A stretch of 64,000 nt of DNA from the NCBI RefSeq assembly GCF_017591425.1, contig NW_024466512.1:17797001-17861000 (forward strand), written 5' to 3'. Each line of letters starts with the position of its first letter. The first letter of the stretch is position 1. Below, one piece after another: positions 22,630 to 34,260 of this stretch. The notes beneath the pieces are model-generated. The model was given only the letters and a program-made list of their open reading frames with translations. It was not told the DNA's origin and ran no database searches. This stretch comes from Ochotona curzoniae (Eukaryota; Chordata; Mammalia; Lagomorpha; Ochotonidae). The position numbers and the translations under genes were made by a program.

Positions 22630-24856
22630 CCTGCTGGCTCTTTGTTTGCACTGATGCCCATAGATCTCCATCCTTCCATTTCAGGTACCTTCCGGATTAT
22701 TACTCGGTCACAGTTGGTGAGCTTTTTTATATTTATCCCAGTCCCATCCAGACCTCTCCTCTGCCTTCTTCCTCCTAAGTTCAAGTATGAGGGTGAGGTT
22801 TTGACTGGTTATTTTTACCAAATCTTGGTCACTAATCAGAAAGACTGCATGAGAGGCACTTTTATTATCTTCCTTTGGTCTTCATCTAGCATTAGGCAAA
22901 GACATTTTAAACTTTATTTTGATTTTGCTGCAAGGGGAGATGGTCCTGTATGGATCTGTGTCAAGATTTTCTTCTAATCTTTAGAAGGTTAAGGTTGTCT
23001 CTCTTTATTTCTTTTCACAGAGACTCCATACCCTTATCTCCAACATTGAGACCACACATCTAGCAGATTACATTGACTTGTAACATATATTTAAAAGTAT
23101 TTTATCTATTCTTTTTATTCTGGCTGCTTTATCAAGCAGCTTCAACTCAGCCGTAGCAGTAGCTATGTGTTGCATATAATCAGTGTTCAGTGTTTTTTTT
23201 TTTTCACTATTGCTCTGCCACTGTAAGTAGCTTTTTAGACATGTTTGCCCTGTTCAGTTTTTTTCAACACAGTATATTTGTACCATGGATATGTTGTACA
23301 TCTTATTATTATTCTGATCCTTTGAGAATTTCACACCTGTTATTAATTTCTGCATTTTTCACCCCACCAAGAATCAGTTTATGTGCCGTAGGGATAGAGC
23401 ACGATGCAATTTGTGTACCACATAATTCATTGCATCTTCCGCTTGTGTTTATAAATCTTATTGATTATTTCTAGAGGCATTACTGCCATTTTTATGATTA
23501 CAGAGGGCTCAAAACTAGTTCTTACTTATACATAAGAGCTTATAAATTATGCTTTCAAAATGCTTCAACAATCATACTGTCCTTTTTCTCTTTTTTTTAA
23601 AAAAAAAAACTTTATTTCTTCTGCTACCTCCTTCAACTCACACACTTTTACAAACCCGAAGGGTTATTTAACACAATGTGATGCCATGTGACAAGGCGAT
23701 TGCCTCTAATTGCAAAGGGATTTTCAAGTTATCATTCTTATATTTCTCTTACTAACTGTATAATGCTGTTGAAGTGTAAACTCACTCAAGAGTATGAAAT
23801 TACTTCTTTCTTTTGGTGGAAGTGGAATTGGAACCTTGTTTGTCTACGTATCCTGTAGAAATAATATTTTCTATATATAATAAAGGTGTTCTTCTACCCT
23901 CAGCACACATTTACCCTCAGCACACATTTTCTCAAAGAATATTACCAATGCATATTTCATTATTCATACATAATTTGAATATAATTTTACTTATTTATAA
24001 ACATATTTGTTTTCAACATGCGTGTTTTACTACTTTTTAAAAGTCACATATAGCAAATACTTCTGTAGCCCCGATTCTATCTTCTTTGCTCTGATGGGTT
24101 ATGAGTTAAATTATCTATTGCAAATGCGAACCTGGAAGGAAGACCAGAGTCAAGAACTAGCAGTGTGTAAACAAACAAACAAAATCTGTCAACCAGTGCT
24201 ACAATCAGCCTTCTCAGAAAAGCAGAGTAACAAAAGAGTCATTACCAAGGTCCTTGCCATAGTTAAAACTGTGAAAACACATTATGGAGCATGGGTCAGA
24301 ATCGAAAGGGGGAGAAGACAGGCTGCTTTTCTGGATTTCTGTCTTGGTGGCTGTGTCTGTGGATGCTGTGCCATCCTTTGAGAGAAGCCCCTTTTAATGG
24401 AAGCTGCTTTGACTGAAGCCAGTGAGTCTTCCCTAGACGCATAGGGGAGGCTCGTTTCTGGAAACATGTCAGGAGGGAACGGTATCTCGTAAGAACATAA
24501 ATGCCGCGAGATGTGTGTGTGTGTTATGTTGAGTATCAGACTGTGTTTCTGGAGGTGTTTAGCATCTGTACCTTAGTAGCTGCATCAGAAAGATTTGTGG
24601 TACTAATAAACGGAAATCATCTTGATTATTGCATAGGTTTATTACAGAATTGGTAGTGTCTTCCTAGCATTGAAGTAAAGACGTGGGAGGATTGTCTGAA
24701 GACATGGAAATTCATTTCTCTTGACTTTACTTTCTTTAGTATCCTGGTTTTGTGTTTGCTGTGTTTTATTTTGCTTTTTATTTATTTATTTTTATATTTG
24801 AAGTAAAAAACTGAATTTAGGTTGCCAAGTGTTTAACATTCACTGTTTTTTTATCA
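22630..24856. other. unique sequence, no gene seen
   Basis: ORFs of 61-124 codons (for example 22642-22977, 23190-23474, 24007-24381) have no recognisable domains. A T/A junction run lies at about 23590-23612, and a 17-bp tandem duplication at 23895-23928. Confidence 0.4.
23895..23928. repeat. 17-bp tandem duplication
   Basis: The unit 'taccctcagcacacatt' occurs twice, exactly and adjacently (23895-23911, 23912-23928), so it is a recent replication-slippage duplication. Confidence 0.95.
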
Positions 24857-25173
24857 GGGCCCTGCTTGGTAGTCTAGTGGCAAAGGTCCTCTCCTTAAAT
24901 GGGCCAGGAGCCCATATGTGTGCCAGTTCATCTCCCAGCTGCTCTACTTCCCACCCAGCTCCCTGCTTGTGGCATGAGAAGGCAGTGGAGGATGCCCCAA
25001 AGCTGTGGGACCCTGTACCCACATAGGAAACCTAGAGGAGGCTCCTGGCTTCAGATCGGCATGGCTCTGGCCATTGCAGCCACTTGGGCAGTGAACCAGT
25101 GGATGGAAAAATCCTTCTCTCTGTCTTTCCTTCTCTCTGTAAATCTGACTTTCCAAACAAAAAAAAAAGAAAA
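24857..25173 (+). repeat. C-type SINE, full length
   Basis: Sense orientation, complete: head 'ctgcttggtagtctagtggc', 'aggagcccatatgtgtgcca', 'cccagctccctgcttgtggc', 'ggaggatgccccaaagctgt', 'gaggctcctggcttcagatc', 'cattgcagccacttgggcag', 'agtggatggaaaaatccttc' and 'aaatctgactttccaaac', then an A-run. The words 'ttcactgtttttt' before and 'atcactatttct' after it may be a worn target duplication. Five ORFs on both strands lie inside. Confidence 0.93.
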
Positions 25174-26609
25174 TCACTATTTCTATGAGAAACTGCTGTG
25201 AAAGATCTGGATAATTTTTTGTGCTAAAAATATTTTTTTCCAAAGGGAATGAGCCACATGTTCTCATATACTATGTATAAAAACACTTCTTTATGCTGCA
25301 ACACACTCCCTTATGTCTTAGGGTTTCACAGATGATTAAAATTTCAAGAGAATTAGAAATAGATTAAGTTATCTAGTGAAGATCCATGGCTCCATTTACC
25401 CATGTAAAGGCATTAATCATAGCAAAAGAAAAATGTTGTCAATATAATTTCAGTAGTGAAACATAAAGTGAACTGAAATAAGTGAAAAGAATGTAATCTC
25501 TGAATAAAAGCTAACGTTGGACTGAACATACTGTGCATAGTGAAAAATTCACTGCATTGTTTAGTTTTCCCGCTTTCACAGGGCTCAAACCTCAGCTTGG
25601 CAGGAGAAGCTTTGTCCTCACTTTGCGTCTGGCGTCAGTGTAGCTTGATGGGCTCTGAAGCACCTCCAGCCTGATAAGGTAATAAAGACACAAGGAGACA
25701 GTCTTCCAGTCCTCCTTTGACTTAACTTCCGGCAACTTCCTGCTGAGCTTTCACATACTACTGTGCACATGTAAAGAAAGCCTTTATCAGTCAAGGTGTG
25801 TACCTCTCAGAATACTTTAATTATAAGGACCTTTATGAAGTCCAATTCAGGCAGATTTGTTTGGCTATTTTTGTTAAATGAGTTCTTGCCCAGAGTTTCT
25901 CTTCTGTGAAGGGTCAAACGTACTCAAAGTTGAGATTTGACTGAAGTGCTTTCCAAAAAGTCTTAATTAAGGGTTACCTCAGCAGGCAACAGATGGAGGA
26001 AAAGCCATTTGATATTCGTTGAGTAGCAGTGTGCCCAACAGATTATATGCAGCACAGATGTTTATTTGGGATGGCCATGATGTAGACAGACAAAAACTTG
26101 GAAAGGAACTATTGCATTGAGAACTTCTTCAATGCCATATTGCAAACAGACAGGATAGCCCCTAAGGGGTCTTATGAATACCTGATTCTTCAGTAATTCT
26201 CTGGTAATAGAATATACGGAGAGGTATCCCTGCTCAGCGTGGAACTCTCGAGAGGTGACCATTTTTTATCTTATAGTCAATATTGCCAGTGATAAGTTTT
26301 TGTGAATTTTTTTTTTCTCCCTTGTGTCTTTTTGGAGTTTTGCATGCATCAGTTTTGTTAGAGTTCTCATGCATTTTGTGATAATCCAGACTGATATTGT
26401 ACTTCTTTCACTTGCATTAAAATGCATCATTTAAAGCACTCAAACATTTGCAGTGTCTTTCATAATTACTCCTTGGAGGCCTATTTTTTCCCTCTTGAAC
26501 AGTTGTGAATATTTTTCATTTGTTTGCTCTTACTAAGGAGATAACATTTTTTAAAAGTTCTATAATGTTTTGACAGCTGGCCCCATGCCAGAAAGGTGAT
26601 GATGGAACT
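25174..26609. other. unique sequence, no gene seen
   Basis: The minus-strand ORF at 26062-26262 (66 codons, Met then 'VTSREFHAEQGYLSV') looks a little protein-like but has no recognisable family or splice context. The segment 25560-25760 is relatively GC-rich. No repeat was recognised. Confidence 0.4.
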
Positions 26610-26942
26610 TTTTAAAAGTACATTTATTTTGATTTTTATTATAAAGGCAGATTTATAGAAAGGAGAGAGAGAGAGGGAGAGAGAGAGAGAGAGAATGATC
26701 TTCTGTCTGCTTGTTAACTTCCAGAAGACTGTATTTGGCAGATGTGAGATGAACTGAAGCCAGGAGCCTCTTCTGGGTCTCCTACGTGGGTGCAGGATCC
26801 CAAGGCTTTGGGACATCTTCCACTGCCTTCTCAGGCCACAAGCAGGGAGCTGAATGAGAAATGAGGTAGCCAGGACATGAACTAGTGCTCATATGGAATG
26901 CTGGCCATTGGAGCAGGTGGATTAGCCTTCACACTGGCCTCG
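26610..26942 (-). repeat. C-type SINE with (GA)n tail
   Basis: A/T tail, 'gcagatttatagaaaggaga', (GA)n, 'aactgaagccaggagcctct', 'gtgggtgcaggatcccaagg', 'ggccacaagcagggagctga', 'gaactagtgctcatatggaa' and head 'ggattagccttcacactggc'. The minus ORF of 111 codons (26481-26816) is SINE-derived. Confidence 0.93.
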
Positions 26943-27399
26943 AGGAGACAGTGTTGTGACTTTCTTCTCTTAAGGTTGTTCCTCACTCAGCAGAAAGGGA
27001 AAATACTTGTTTGGTATTCTGGACACCAGCAGCAGAGACAAATTTTTCTGCTCAAAGTGAGGTTTGATTTTCTCCCTGCAGACAGGTCCAACACCAGCAT
27101 TTGTGAAACTTGGGGAAAGAAGACCAATCTGAGAGTACTCCATCTCTTCCCCACTTCTCCTCAATCCCCTTCCTTAATTGTGGCCTATGCTGTAAGATCC
27201 AAGGGCATGTTAGTCAGTGCCCTGGGCTGCAAGTCCTCACTCTGGCAGCAAGCAAATGGCTACTAAACTAGACTAAGAAGAGGTACATACATATCAGTAG
27301 CATTCTCTATCCTTCCAGGCCTACAGGCTCCTCAACTCAGGCTGGTGATCATTTAAGCAGGAAAATACAGAATGCAACATACAAGTGGGTATTATGTGG
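26943..27399. other. unique sequence, no gene seen
   Basis: The 122-codon ORF at 26898-27266 starts inside the SINE and has no recognised domain. Confidence 0.4.
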
Positions 27400-27560
27400 G
27401 TTTATCTTAGTTCAGGCTGCTATCATAACACCATACACTGCTGGAATGAGCAACAAGCGTTTCTCATGTTTATAGAGATGGTGAGAGTGAAATCTGTTGC
27501 CTGAATAACTGGGTTCTTGATGAGGTAATGGTCTATGTAGTCTTTCCTTGGTTATTTCCC
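27400..27560 (+). repeat. ancient mammalian interspersed repeat, family unassigned
   Basis: The run 'ttcaggctgctatcataaca', 'ccatacactgctggaatgag', 'gcgtttctcatgtttataga' follows the order of the well-known 'gctgctataacaaaatacca..gaaatttatttctcacagttctgg' repeat. A second, clearer copy is at 32480-32810. Confidence 0.45.
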
Positions 27561-27577
27561 CCTCACTTACATTCTTG

Positions 27578-27580
<3 letters not shown>

Positions 27581-27626
<46 letters not shown>

Positions 27627-27669
27627 CATCCCTCTCTCTCACACACACACATACACGCACACACACACC
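27581..27669. repeat. compound (TC)n-(CA)n microsatellite
   Basis: About 21 TC units at 27581-27623, a short linker, then an interrupted (AC)n at about 27640-27669. The ORFs crossing it (27412-27666, 27528-27716) translate the repeat. Confidence 0.97.
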
Positions 27670-29644
27670 CTCCTCAGGAAGATAGCCGATTCATCAGCTG
27701 GCAAATGACTCCTTAAAACTCAAGTGAGACTTTTTCATTTTGAGTTTGACATCGCACACTAGATAGACTTTGTAGTTTTGCACTAGTCAAACCTAATTTG
27801 CTTGGAAATGTGGTTGCTGTTAAAATACAGCAGCCTTACTGGAGAGGGAAGCAAGTGATGTGGTTTGATCTATAATACATGTGTGGAAATGCCTACAGTT
27901 ACTTTCAGGGAAGACACAAACAGGAATCAGTGGGATAATCCAGGGACTTGCTCATATGTGTCTCCACTTGCTCCCTTAGCTAAATGGGGCCAAACACAAT
28001 CTCATATGGGGGATTTTGTTATTTTTGGTTGGAGCCTCCAGAGTTGGAGTTCTCAACCCACAGATTAAGTAAACTAATTAGGAAATTCAGGCAATACATG
28101 CTGGCTGAAAAATTTGGTGGTTGGGGCTGAACTGATCCTAAGTGGAAATGTTTGCCCTTAATAAATGGCCCTTACCCTGCTTTCTGTTGAATAACTATGG
28201 ACAGCTTGAAATGTTTCCACCTAATGAAGCTGCTAAAAATTATGCCCATGTTTTCTTACAAACATACCTTGATTACCCTGAAGTACAGCCGATTTACAAA
28301 GAGATTATTAACCTCAGCCCTAATAGCAATGTGTATGAAAACCCAGACATTTGTTTCAACTATCTCTAGTCACCTAAGATTTGAAAATTACAAAGGAAAT
28401 GATTCAAAGACTCAAATGGCTTGTCACAAAAAGAAAAACTTATCAGAGGTGCTTTGTATAGAGAAAATCATGCTATCATCAACCAAACTTGAAGTTTTAA
28501 CAGCCTACTTTCCTTGCATTGTGCACCATTCACGCATCAGAAAGCATCACGTTTTATTCTAATTTGCTCCATAGTAGAAATGGTGGCTAAACTCCATAAC
28601 CACCCCCCTCTTTCTCTTTTTTCCATTTTGATTTTAGTATCTTTCATCCAAGTTTCATTGAAAATATAAGGTGTTATAGCAGAGCTCAGGGAGTTTGCTT
28701 ATAGAACTAGCAAATGCGAGAATTTCTTTTCCAAAGATTAGAGAAAAAGATTACTCAGATCTATTTTGATCAGTTTTAATTAATTCTAACACAATTTAAG
28801 AAAATTAACTCCATATCCAGAATGGCATAAAATAATAATAGATAAATCATGCAGAGCCATCATCAAATCCTTCGAACCTTTTTCTTCCAACTGATTTTCC
28901 ATGCACCTGCTGATTAAGTTTCAGACTGTGAAATGAAATTTTCATTTCTTCTACTTTTATCAATTATTTAGTGTAAAGAGCGTTTCCCTGGTTAGTTTTA
29001 TAACTCCCATGAGTGCAGTTTCCAATATTTTATATATTATAGGTATAGATAATACATGGAACCTCATTGTAATTCAAGAAGTTCAGAGTATTACAATCTC
29101 ATGATATCCATTTGCTATTTCCCACAATTCTGTTTCCTAAGAAATAACCAAAGATATTTTTGCATGATTTTGTCGATTGCTTTTTGTAACAATATTGATA
29201 TTTGAATCTATAAGGAACTATTGAATTCTCCCCCCTCTAGCTATATATAATTATTCTACACATATTCATACCTTTCCAAAGCGTACTCCAATCACTCCGT
29301 GACTTGTGTATATTCCATACTTAGAATTGTCCTAGTTTGTGTATGTTTCCCTGCTGATGGAGCTACTGACTCTAGTTTTGTTTTGTTTTTTAGCAGTTTG
29401 CATCATTTATCCGTTTAGTGTATCTTTTCTTTAATTTTTTCTCTGTATGATTGATTCTGATAGGAATCTTTAGGGTCAAAGTTTGTATTTATGAAAATAA
29501 ATTTTAATGGCTGCCTAAACAATCTTTGAAATAGCTATTTGTGAGCTACTTACAAGATGGAGCCCCCTGGGTCTGTAATAAAAATGAGACTAATAGATTT
29601 CACTGTTGCTGGAAGTATACAGCCATGATCTTTGCACTATGACT
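27670..29644. other. unique sequence, no gene seen
   Basis: Two ORFs of 75 and 121 codons (28142-28369, 28197-28562) overlap in different frames. The first has a somewhat protein-like composition, but I know no homologue and see no exon boundaries. The rest is AT-rich without recognised repeats. Confidence 0.35.
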
Positions 29645-30080
29645 CCAAAAGCCCATTTCTAACATAGTGTATATGTATATATATATATATATATATGTAC
29701 AAAATTTCATTTTATGACACAGTTTCATAGGCTTTGGGATTCCTCCTAGCTCTCCCCATGCCCTCCTTCCTTGTTCGATTCCTCCACATTGTTGCAAGAG
29801 TACAGTTCATATCCAGTCATTATTGCTTCATTGCAAGCATGTATCTTGCATAGAGTCCAGCCTCTTATTGTCCAGATCAATTCGACAGTTGCCTTGGAAG
29901 ACAACCCCCGGTCTGAAAGTAGAGCTGGCAGAATATCATCCCCTCCAACAAAAAGCCACAACATAACATCAACAATGATTAACAACATCATGGAGTTAAT
30001 TGTCATGGCATTGAGTGACCAGTATGTTAGAAAATGCAAGTTCTTAACTACATCCCATAACTACTTCGTTGATGTCTACT
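29645..30080 (-). mobile_element. L1 3'-UTR fragment with (TA)n tail
   Basis: After a (TA)n tract (29669-29697) comes the reversed L1 3'-end signature 'tttcattttatgacacagtt' and 'tcataggctttgggattcct', then about 350 bp of 3'-UTR-like sequence. It abuts a SINE 5' half at about 30082. The ORFs of 97 and 133 codons across it are artefacts of the repeat. Confidence 0.7.
29669..29697. repeat. (TA)n microsatellite
   Basis: An interrupted TA tract at the 3' tail of the reverse-strand L1 fragment. Confidence 0.95.
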
Positions 30081-30081
30081 G

Positions 30082-30270
30082 GGCCAAAGACAGTTTTCCC
30101 ATGTTGGTGGTAGGAGCCCAAATACTTAGGTCATCTTCTGGTGCTTTCCCAGGTACATTAGCTGGACTCTGAACTGGAAAAGGAGCAACTGGAACTCAAA
30201 TTGGCACTCATATGTGGGATACTAGTTTTACAAGCAGAGGTTTAACTTGCTACACCACAATGGTCCCACT
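30082..30270 (-). repeat. SINE fragment retaining only the 5' half
   Basis: 'gtaggagcccaaatacttag', 'tcatcttctggtgctttccc', 'ggaactcaaattggcactca', 'tatgtgggatactagtttta' and head 'gtttaacttgctacaccaca'. The SINE 3' half is absent at the junction with the L1 3' UTR, mirroring the arrangement at 16725-17172. Confidence 0.8.
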
Positions 30271-31299
30271 TCTCCCCTGCCCCATAAGGCAGGTGTGTTA
30301 TTCCACATCTAAGTTACAGGAATTCATGTATGCTAGTTGATCTAGAACCCCTTGATGATTTATTCCAATTTCCTATTCGAAATTCTCTTTCAGAAAATTC
30401 GGGTGTTTTCCATTTGTTATGCCTTTTCGTTAATGTTTACTTTCACATATGTAGGCTTGTCACGAATTTGAATTTATCTTTGATCCTTTATCATTCATGC
30501 CAATGCTGCTGTCATTGGAGGGTGAAGATATAGCGTGAATTTAAACAGAAAACATCACATTTTTAAAACTTGTTGTTAATTCAGTTCATAGCACAATTAA
30601 CATCAATAATATTGGTTTTAGTCCACTGGTTCCCAAAAGTATTAATATGCAAAATCAGATTCTCAATTTGGTTAGGGAAAAAGATGTTAGAGACAAGTAC
30701 AAAGTATGGCTCAGCTGCTCTTGTAAAATTAATAATAACACTAACAAAAAAATCTGAATGATGAGAGCCTTTTCATTGTGTTTTGTTTTCCCTATTGACT
30801 GATTTTTCAACTTAGGAAATATCTTCCTTTCTGCATGGATGAACCATTGATAGCAGTTCGCTGATGGTTTATTTTCTATTTATCACAGTGACAGGCCATA
30901 TGGGAAGAACTAAGCAATGCAAGCTAGTTTTTAATGATTAACGTTGTCATTTTTTTAATCAAGAGGACTCAAAAGAAACTTGATGTAAATTAAGAATTGT
31001 CCTCAAACATTTTGGTTTTCAGGTAATCAGTTCTTTTAGGTTTCATATTCACTGAATATAAAATGTGCCATCTGTGTTTCCAGTTATGAGAAGGAAAGAA
31101 TACAATCCATGACAATTTCATGAAACATCTAATCCCATTTGCAAGTACTAGCTGTGCCAGTACATGGAAGTTCATGACAAAGGACTTAGGTTGTTTTCAA
31201 CATACATATCTTACTTCCTTGAACCTTTAGCAAAAAAAAAAAAAAAACATATTACATACAGTTAATGTGAAGTGAGACTTAGGGCAACTGAATCTTGGC
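30271..31299. other. unique AT-rich sequence, no gene seen
   Basis: Short ORFs only (61-67 codons). An A15 run lies near 31231-31246. Confidence 0.4.
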
Positions 31300-31500
31300 A
31301 AATATTTGTTGAGTATTTCTATGTATCAGACTATATGACATATGACTCTACCTGGCTCATTCACTGTATTCCTTACAACTAATACTGCAATATGTATGTA
31401 TTGCTGTTTATGTCATCTTATACTACAGGTAATGCATGTGAAACAATGAGATGCTAAGTAATTTATCTAAGGATCGGAGAGTTGGGGTCCGAATTCAATT
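31300..31500 (-). repeat. probable MIR fragment
   Basis: 'ttgttgagtatttctatgta', 'tcactgtattccttacaact', a degraded middle, 'aacaatgagatgctaagtaa' and 'tttatctaaggatcggagag' follow the reversed MIR order, ending with 'gttggggtccgaattcaa', which resembles the reversed MIR head. Confidence 0.5.
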
Positions 31501-32479
31501 AATAAAATAGCTTGGAGTCTAATACAACCAGGCAAGTTAAAATCTGAGCTAGCCATTAGTTTTTGGGATAAGATACTAGAACACTTGCCGTATATTCCAC
31601 ATGTGGATACATCTTGCATTAAAATCTTGTACTAATATATTGGGTTTATCTTTATTAATCAACTAACATTGAAACGTACTGTTGTTACAGCCTATACTTA
31701 AACAGGAAGGAGTTATATTCCACATCTTTAAGGATGGAGTGTTCAAAGTAATTCTTTAGAATTCTGTAGTATTTGAAGCTTATGTCTTTTCTCCCAGTGT
31801 TTCTCCTACTATTTACACATGCATGTACTTATGTATGTGATATGGACTCACTGGTATTGATTTTATACTGTAGATTATAATCAAATATTCCTGCATCTAT
31901 TTTGCCGCACAGAGTTCCAACTTTGGCTTTTGGGAACATTTTCTCTTGACACTTGTATTTTTTAACAGTTCTGGTTCTTTGTTTTGGGGATTTTGTTTGT
32001 TTGTTTGTTTGTTTGTGTTCTTTTCGTTTCTGTCCACACAAAATATTCCAAGCTGATTTTCCAAATGTCTTTCTCCAGTCCTAAAATCAGCTGTTTCTTC
32101 AAGGAGTGCCTATACCTTCAGTGGAAATGCTGCTAGGCACGAAGCTCAGGGTTATAGTTGTGCTTGTTTGTGCTTCCATGGCCTCTGGAGCCTCTGGGTA
32201 GACAGGACAAGAAAATCAACGTGTTAGTAGCCTGTATCGAAGCCCATTTGTGCATCTACCTTCTGTGGACCCGTCTGTCCGTACTCATTTATATCGCTAT
32301 GAAGCTGACTGTAAGTTTGTGCGTACATTTTTAACTTTAACCTACTACTACATCAAATGGCTCATTATATCCCACTTTCCTGATTTTTTTTTGTAGCTTC
32401 CCAATCCTGCAGGGAGAAATCGGATTGTCACTATTTGCTACACCCTCATTTAATTGTATCTAGTGTCTGACTGTTTATT
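31501..32479. other. unique sequence; (TTTG)n at 31991-32015
   Basis: No gene recognised. A (GTTT)n microsatellite of about six units sits at 31991-32015 and accounts for the Lys/Gln-rich minus ORF (31829-32041). A 'ttttttttgtag' splice-acceptor-like word near 32400 is not followed by a convincing coding stretch. Confidence 0.4.
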
Positions 32480-32810
32480 TCCCAGTGCCACGTATTTGAT
32501 GACTTATAACAACAGAAATGCAGTTTCTCACAGTTTTGAAAATTTCAAGTCTGAAATCATGATGTTGACAAGGCCATAAAACTTGCAAATGCTTTAGGAG
32601 AGAAGCCTTCCTTGTCTCTTCAGTTTCCAGTGGCCCCAGACATTCTTTGAGGCCATGATCATGTTTTTCCTCTGTATCTATTTTGGTGTCTCACTTTCTC
32701 GTTTTACAAAGACATCATCATACTGGATTTGATGCCATTGTAATGACTTCATCTAAATTTGATTATATTTACAGAGTTCCTATTTCCATTCTCACAGACC
32801 TACTAATTAA
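32480..32810 (+). repeat. ancient mammalian interspersed repeat, family unassigned
   Basis: Contains 'gatgacttataacaacagaa', 'tgcagtttctcacagttttg', 'tcaagtctgaaatcatgatg', 'ttggtgtctcactttctcgt' and 'catactggatttgatgccat', in the same order as the widespread repeat whose sense strand reads '..cttaaacaacagaaatttatttctcacag..aagtccaagatcaagg..'. I am confident it is that repeat but not of its family name. Confidence 0.65.
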
Positions 32811-33107
32811 CATTTAAATATTTAATTTTGTTTACTATTTTAAAAATATATGCCTAGATTTTTAACTTACTTACGAGGTATCACAAGATATTTTCACATG
32901 TGAATACCTTGTACAATGCTTGGTAAGAGTAAATGCCTCTGTAAGGAATCTTTCAGGGTGGTGAAAGCATTCAAAATTCTGTTTCTGCATTTTGGGAAAA
33001 GTATACATTATATTAACATTATCGATAGTCACTCTGTTGTGAAATGGAATCCCTGAACTTCCTCCCTCTCTCTAGTTTTAGCACAACATACATTAAGACA
33101 CGCATTT
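32811..33107. other. unique AT-rich sequence
   Basis: Nothing recognised until the U2 fragment. The segment just before it contains the left copy of the 15-16 bp duplication that flanks the fragment. Confidence 0.4.
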
Positions 33108-33142
33108 TACACTTGATCTTCGCCAGAAGGTCGAGAAGCGGT
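33108..33142 (-). pseudogene. U2 snRNA 5'-end retropseudogene
   Basis: The minus strand from 33142 to 33108 reads as the first about 35 nt of U2 snRNA, with substitutions: 'accgcttctcgaccttctgg' then 'cgaagatcaagtgta', against the known 'aucgcuucucggccuuuugg' 'cuaagaucaagugua'. U2 is the spliceosomal RNA that pairs with the branch point; this fragment ends where the branch-site recognition region begins, so it cannot function. It is flanked by an imperfect direct repeat, 'taagacacgcatttta' (33094-33109) and 'taagacacatttta' (33142-33155), which differs by a 2-base indel. It retains the 5' end, lacks the rest and has target duplications, so it is a truncated retrocopy made by the L1 machinery and not a gene with its own promoter. 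Confidence 0.88.
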
Positions 33143-33599
33143 AAGACACATTTTAACTCATCACATGTACAGTGGTTGTAACCTGGTTTCGTCTTTATGG
33201 AAAAGAATGCATCCAACCAAGGTTTGCTTCCAACCCACAGCTTCGTTTGCCTTTGGTGTTACAGGCTCTGCTAATCAGGTCAACATTTTGTCCTTAGCCC
33301 CTTCAGTGAAGTTGTTTTATAAATCTTTAATACAATCGTATTCTTTTTTCACATTTTGCATTCTCGGATCCCCTAGTGTTTAAAATGAGCTTTGAAAATT
33401 TACATTCATTATGAGTCATTCTTTGAGCTGTGAATTCCACAGGTCTACTTGATTGCATGTCATGTAGCCTTGACTAAGATCTCATGGAATAATTACATTA
33501 TGGCAAAAATGCCAGGGCTCCATTTTCTTCAACACCTACCCACCAGCCAATGATACATTCAGAAGCCTTAAAGTTTTGCCTTTTATGGAATAGTATCTA
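33143..33599. other. unique sequence, possibly the edge of an old L1
   Basis: ORFs of 65 and 72 codons overlap here on opposite strands and are unrecognised. The part after about 33490 may already be degraded L1. Confidence 0.35.
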
Positions 33600-34260
33600 A
33601 ATAGCCGTATAATTTGTAACTTTTAAGACTAGCTTCTAAAAAACAGACTGAATTCTTTTACCGAATCTTAGTAAGATTGATCTATGTCTTCAGTGCGTGA
33701 GAGCGTATTTAATTTTAGCATTGGACACCTTGTATTGATGAATAACTTATTGAGTAGTACTTTGCTTTATTTATTCACTTGGTTATTAAAGAGCACATTG
33801 GTTGTTTCCAATGTTTGGCAATTTTGAACACAGCTACTAGAAATGTACACGTGGAAGTTTTTGTGTAGATTTAAGTTTTAAAATTAATTAGTTAAATATT
33901 TGAAAATGCAGCTGCTGAGTCCTATGCTAAGGCTTCGATTTGATTTAAAGAAACTAATCCTTCAAAGGGAACGTATCATTCTGAATTCCTACCAACAGTG
34001 AGGGACAATTCCCATCATCCTAATAAACAGTTGACCCCACAGGCTTTTGGGATTTGAAATATTGTGAAAGGTAGGCAGTTATACCACTTTATGGTTATAA
34101 TTTGGGTTTATCTGATAATAATTTTGAGCATTTTCTTATATGTTATGTCCTATCACAATGTCTTTGTTGAAATAGCTGTTTAGATATTTTGGTCATTTTT
34201 CAACTTGTGTTATTTGTGTTGCAACTTTTAGGTGAGTGCTTGTTTTGTGGTATAATTTTG
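33600..34260 (-). mobile_element. old L1 (L1M-type) ORF2 end fragment
   Basis: 'tttatttattcacttggtta', 'gcacattggttgtttccaat', 'caattttgaacacagctact', 'cgtggaagtttttgtgtaga', 'aattcctaccaacagtgagg', 'ttatctgataataattttga' and 'gcattttcttatatgttatg' run in the order of the reversed ORF2 C-terminal region of old L1s. No frame is open. It is much older than the twin-primed copy at 14082-15304. Confidence 0.75.

Noticed and set aside
26062..26262. 66-codon minus ORF as a possible exon
   Set aside because: No convincing splice sites at its ends and no recognised family.
27412..27716. ORFs on both strands with Arg/Glu or Leu/Ser runs
   Set aside because: Translation of the (TC)n-(CA)n microsatellite.
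28142..28562. 75- and 121-codon ORFs, possible retrogene
   Set aside because: The first looks mildly protein-like, but the frames conflict, there is no poly(A) or TSD, and I recognise no homologue.
29771..30172. 133-codon plus ORF, the longest ORF in the window
   Set aside because: It spans the L1 3' UTR and the SINE 5' half in antisense; not a gene.
32385..32450. Splice-acceptor-like 'gattttttttttgtag'-type word
   Set aside because: The following sequence has no sustained open frame or donor site I would defend.
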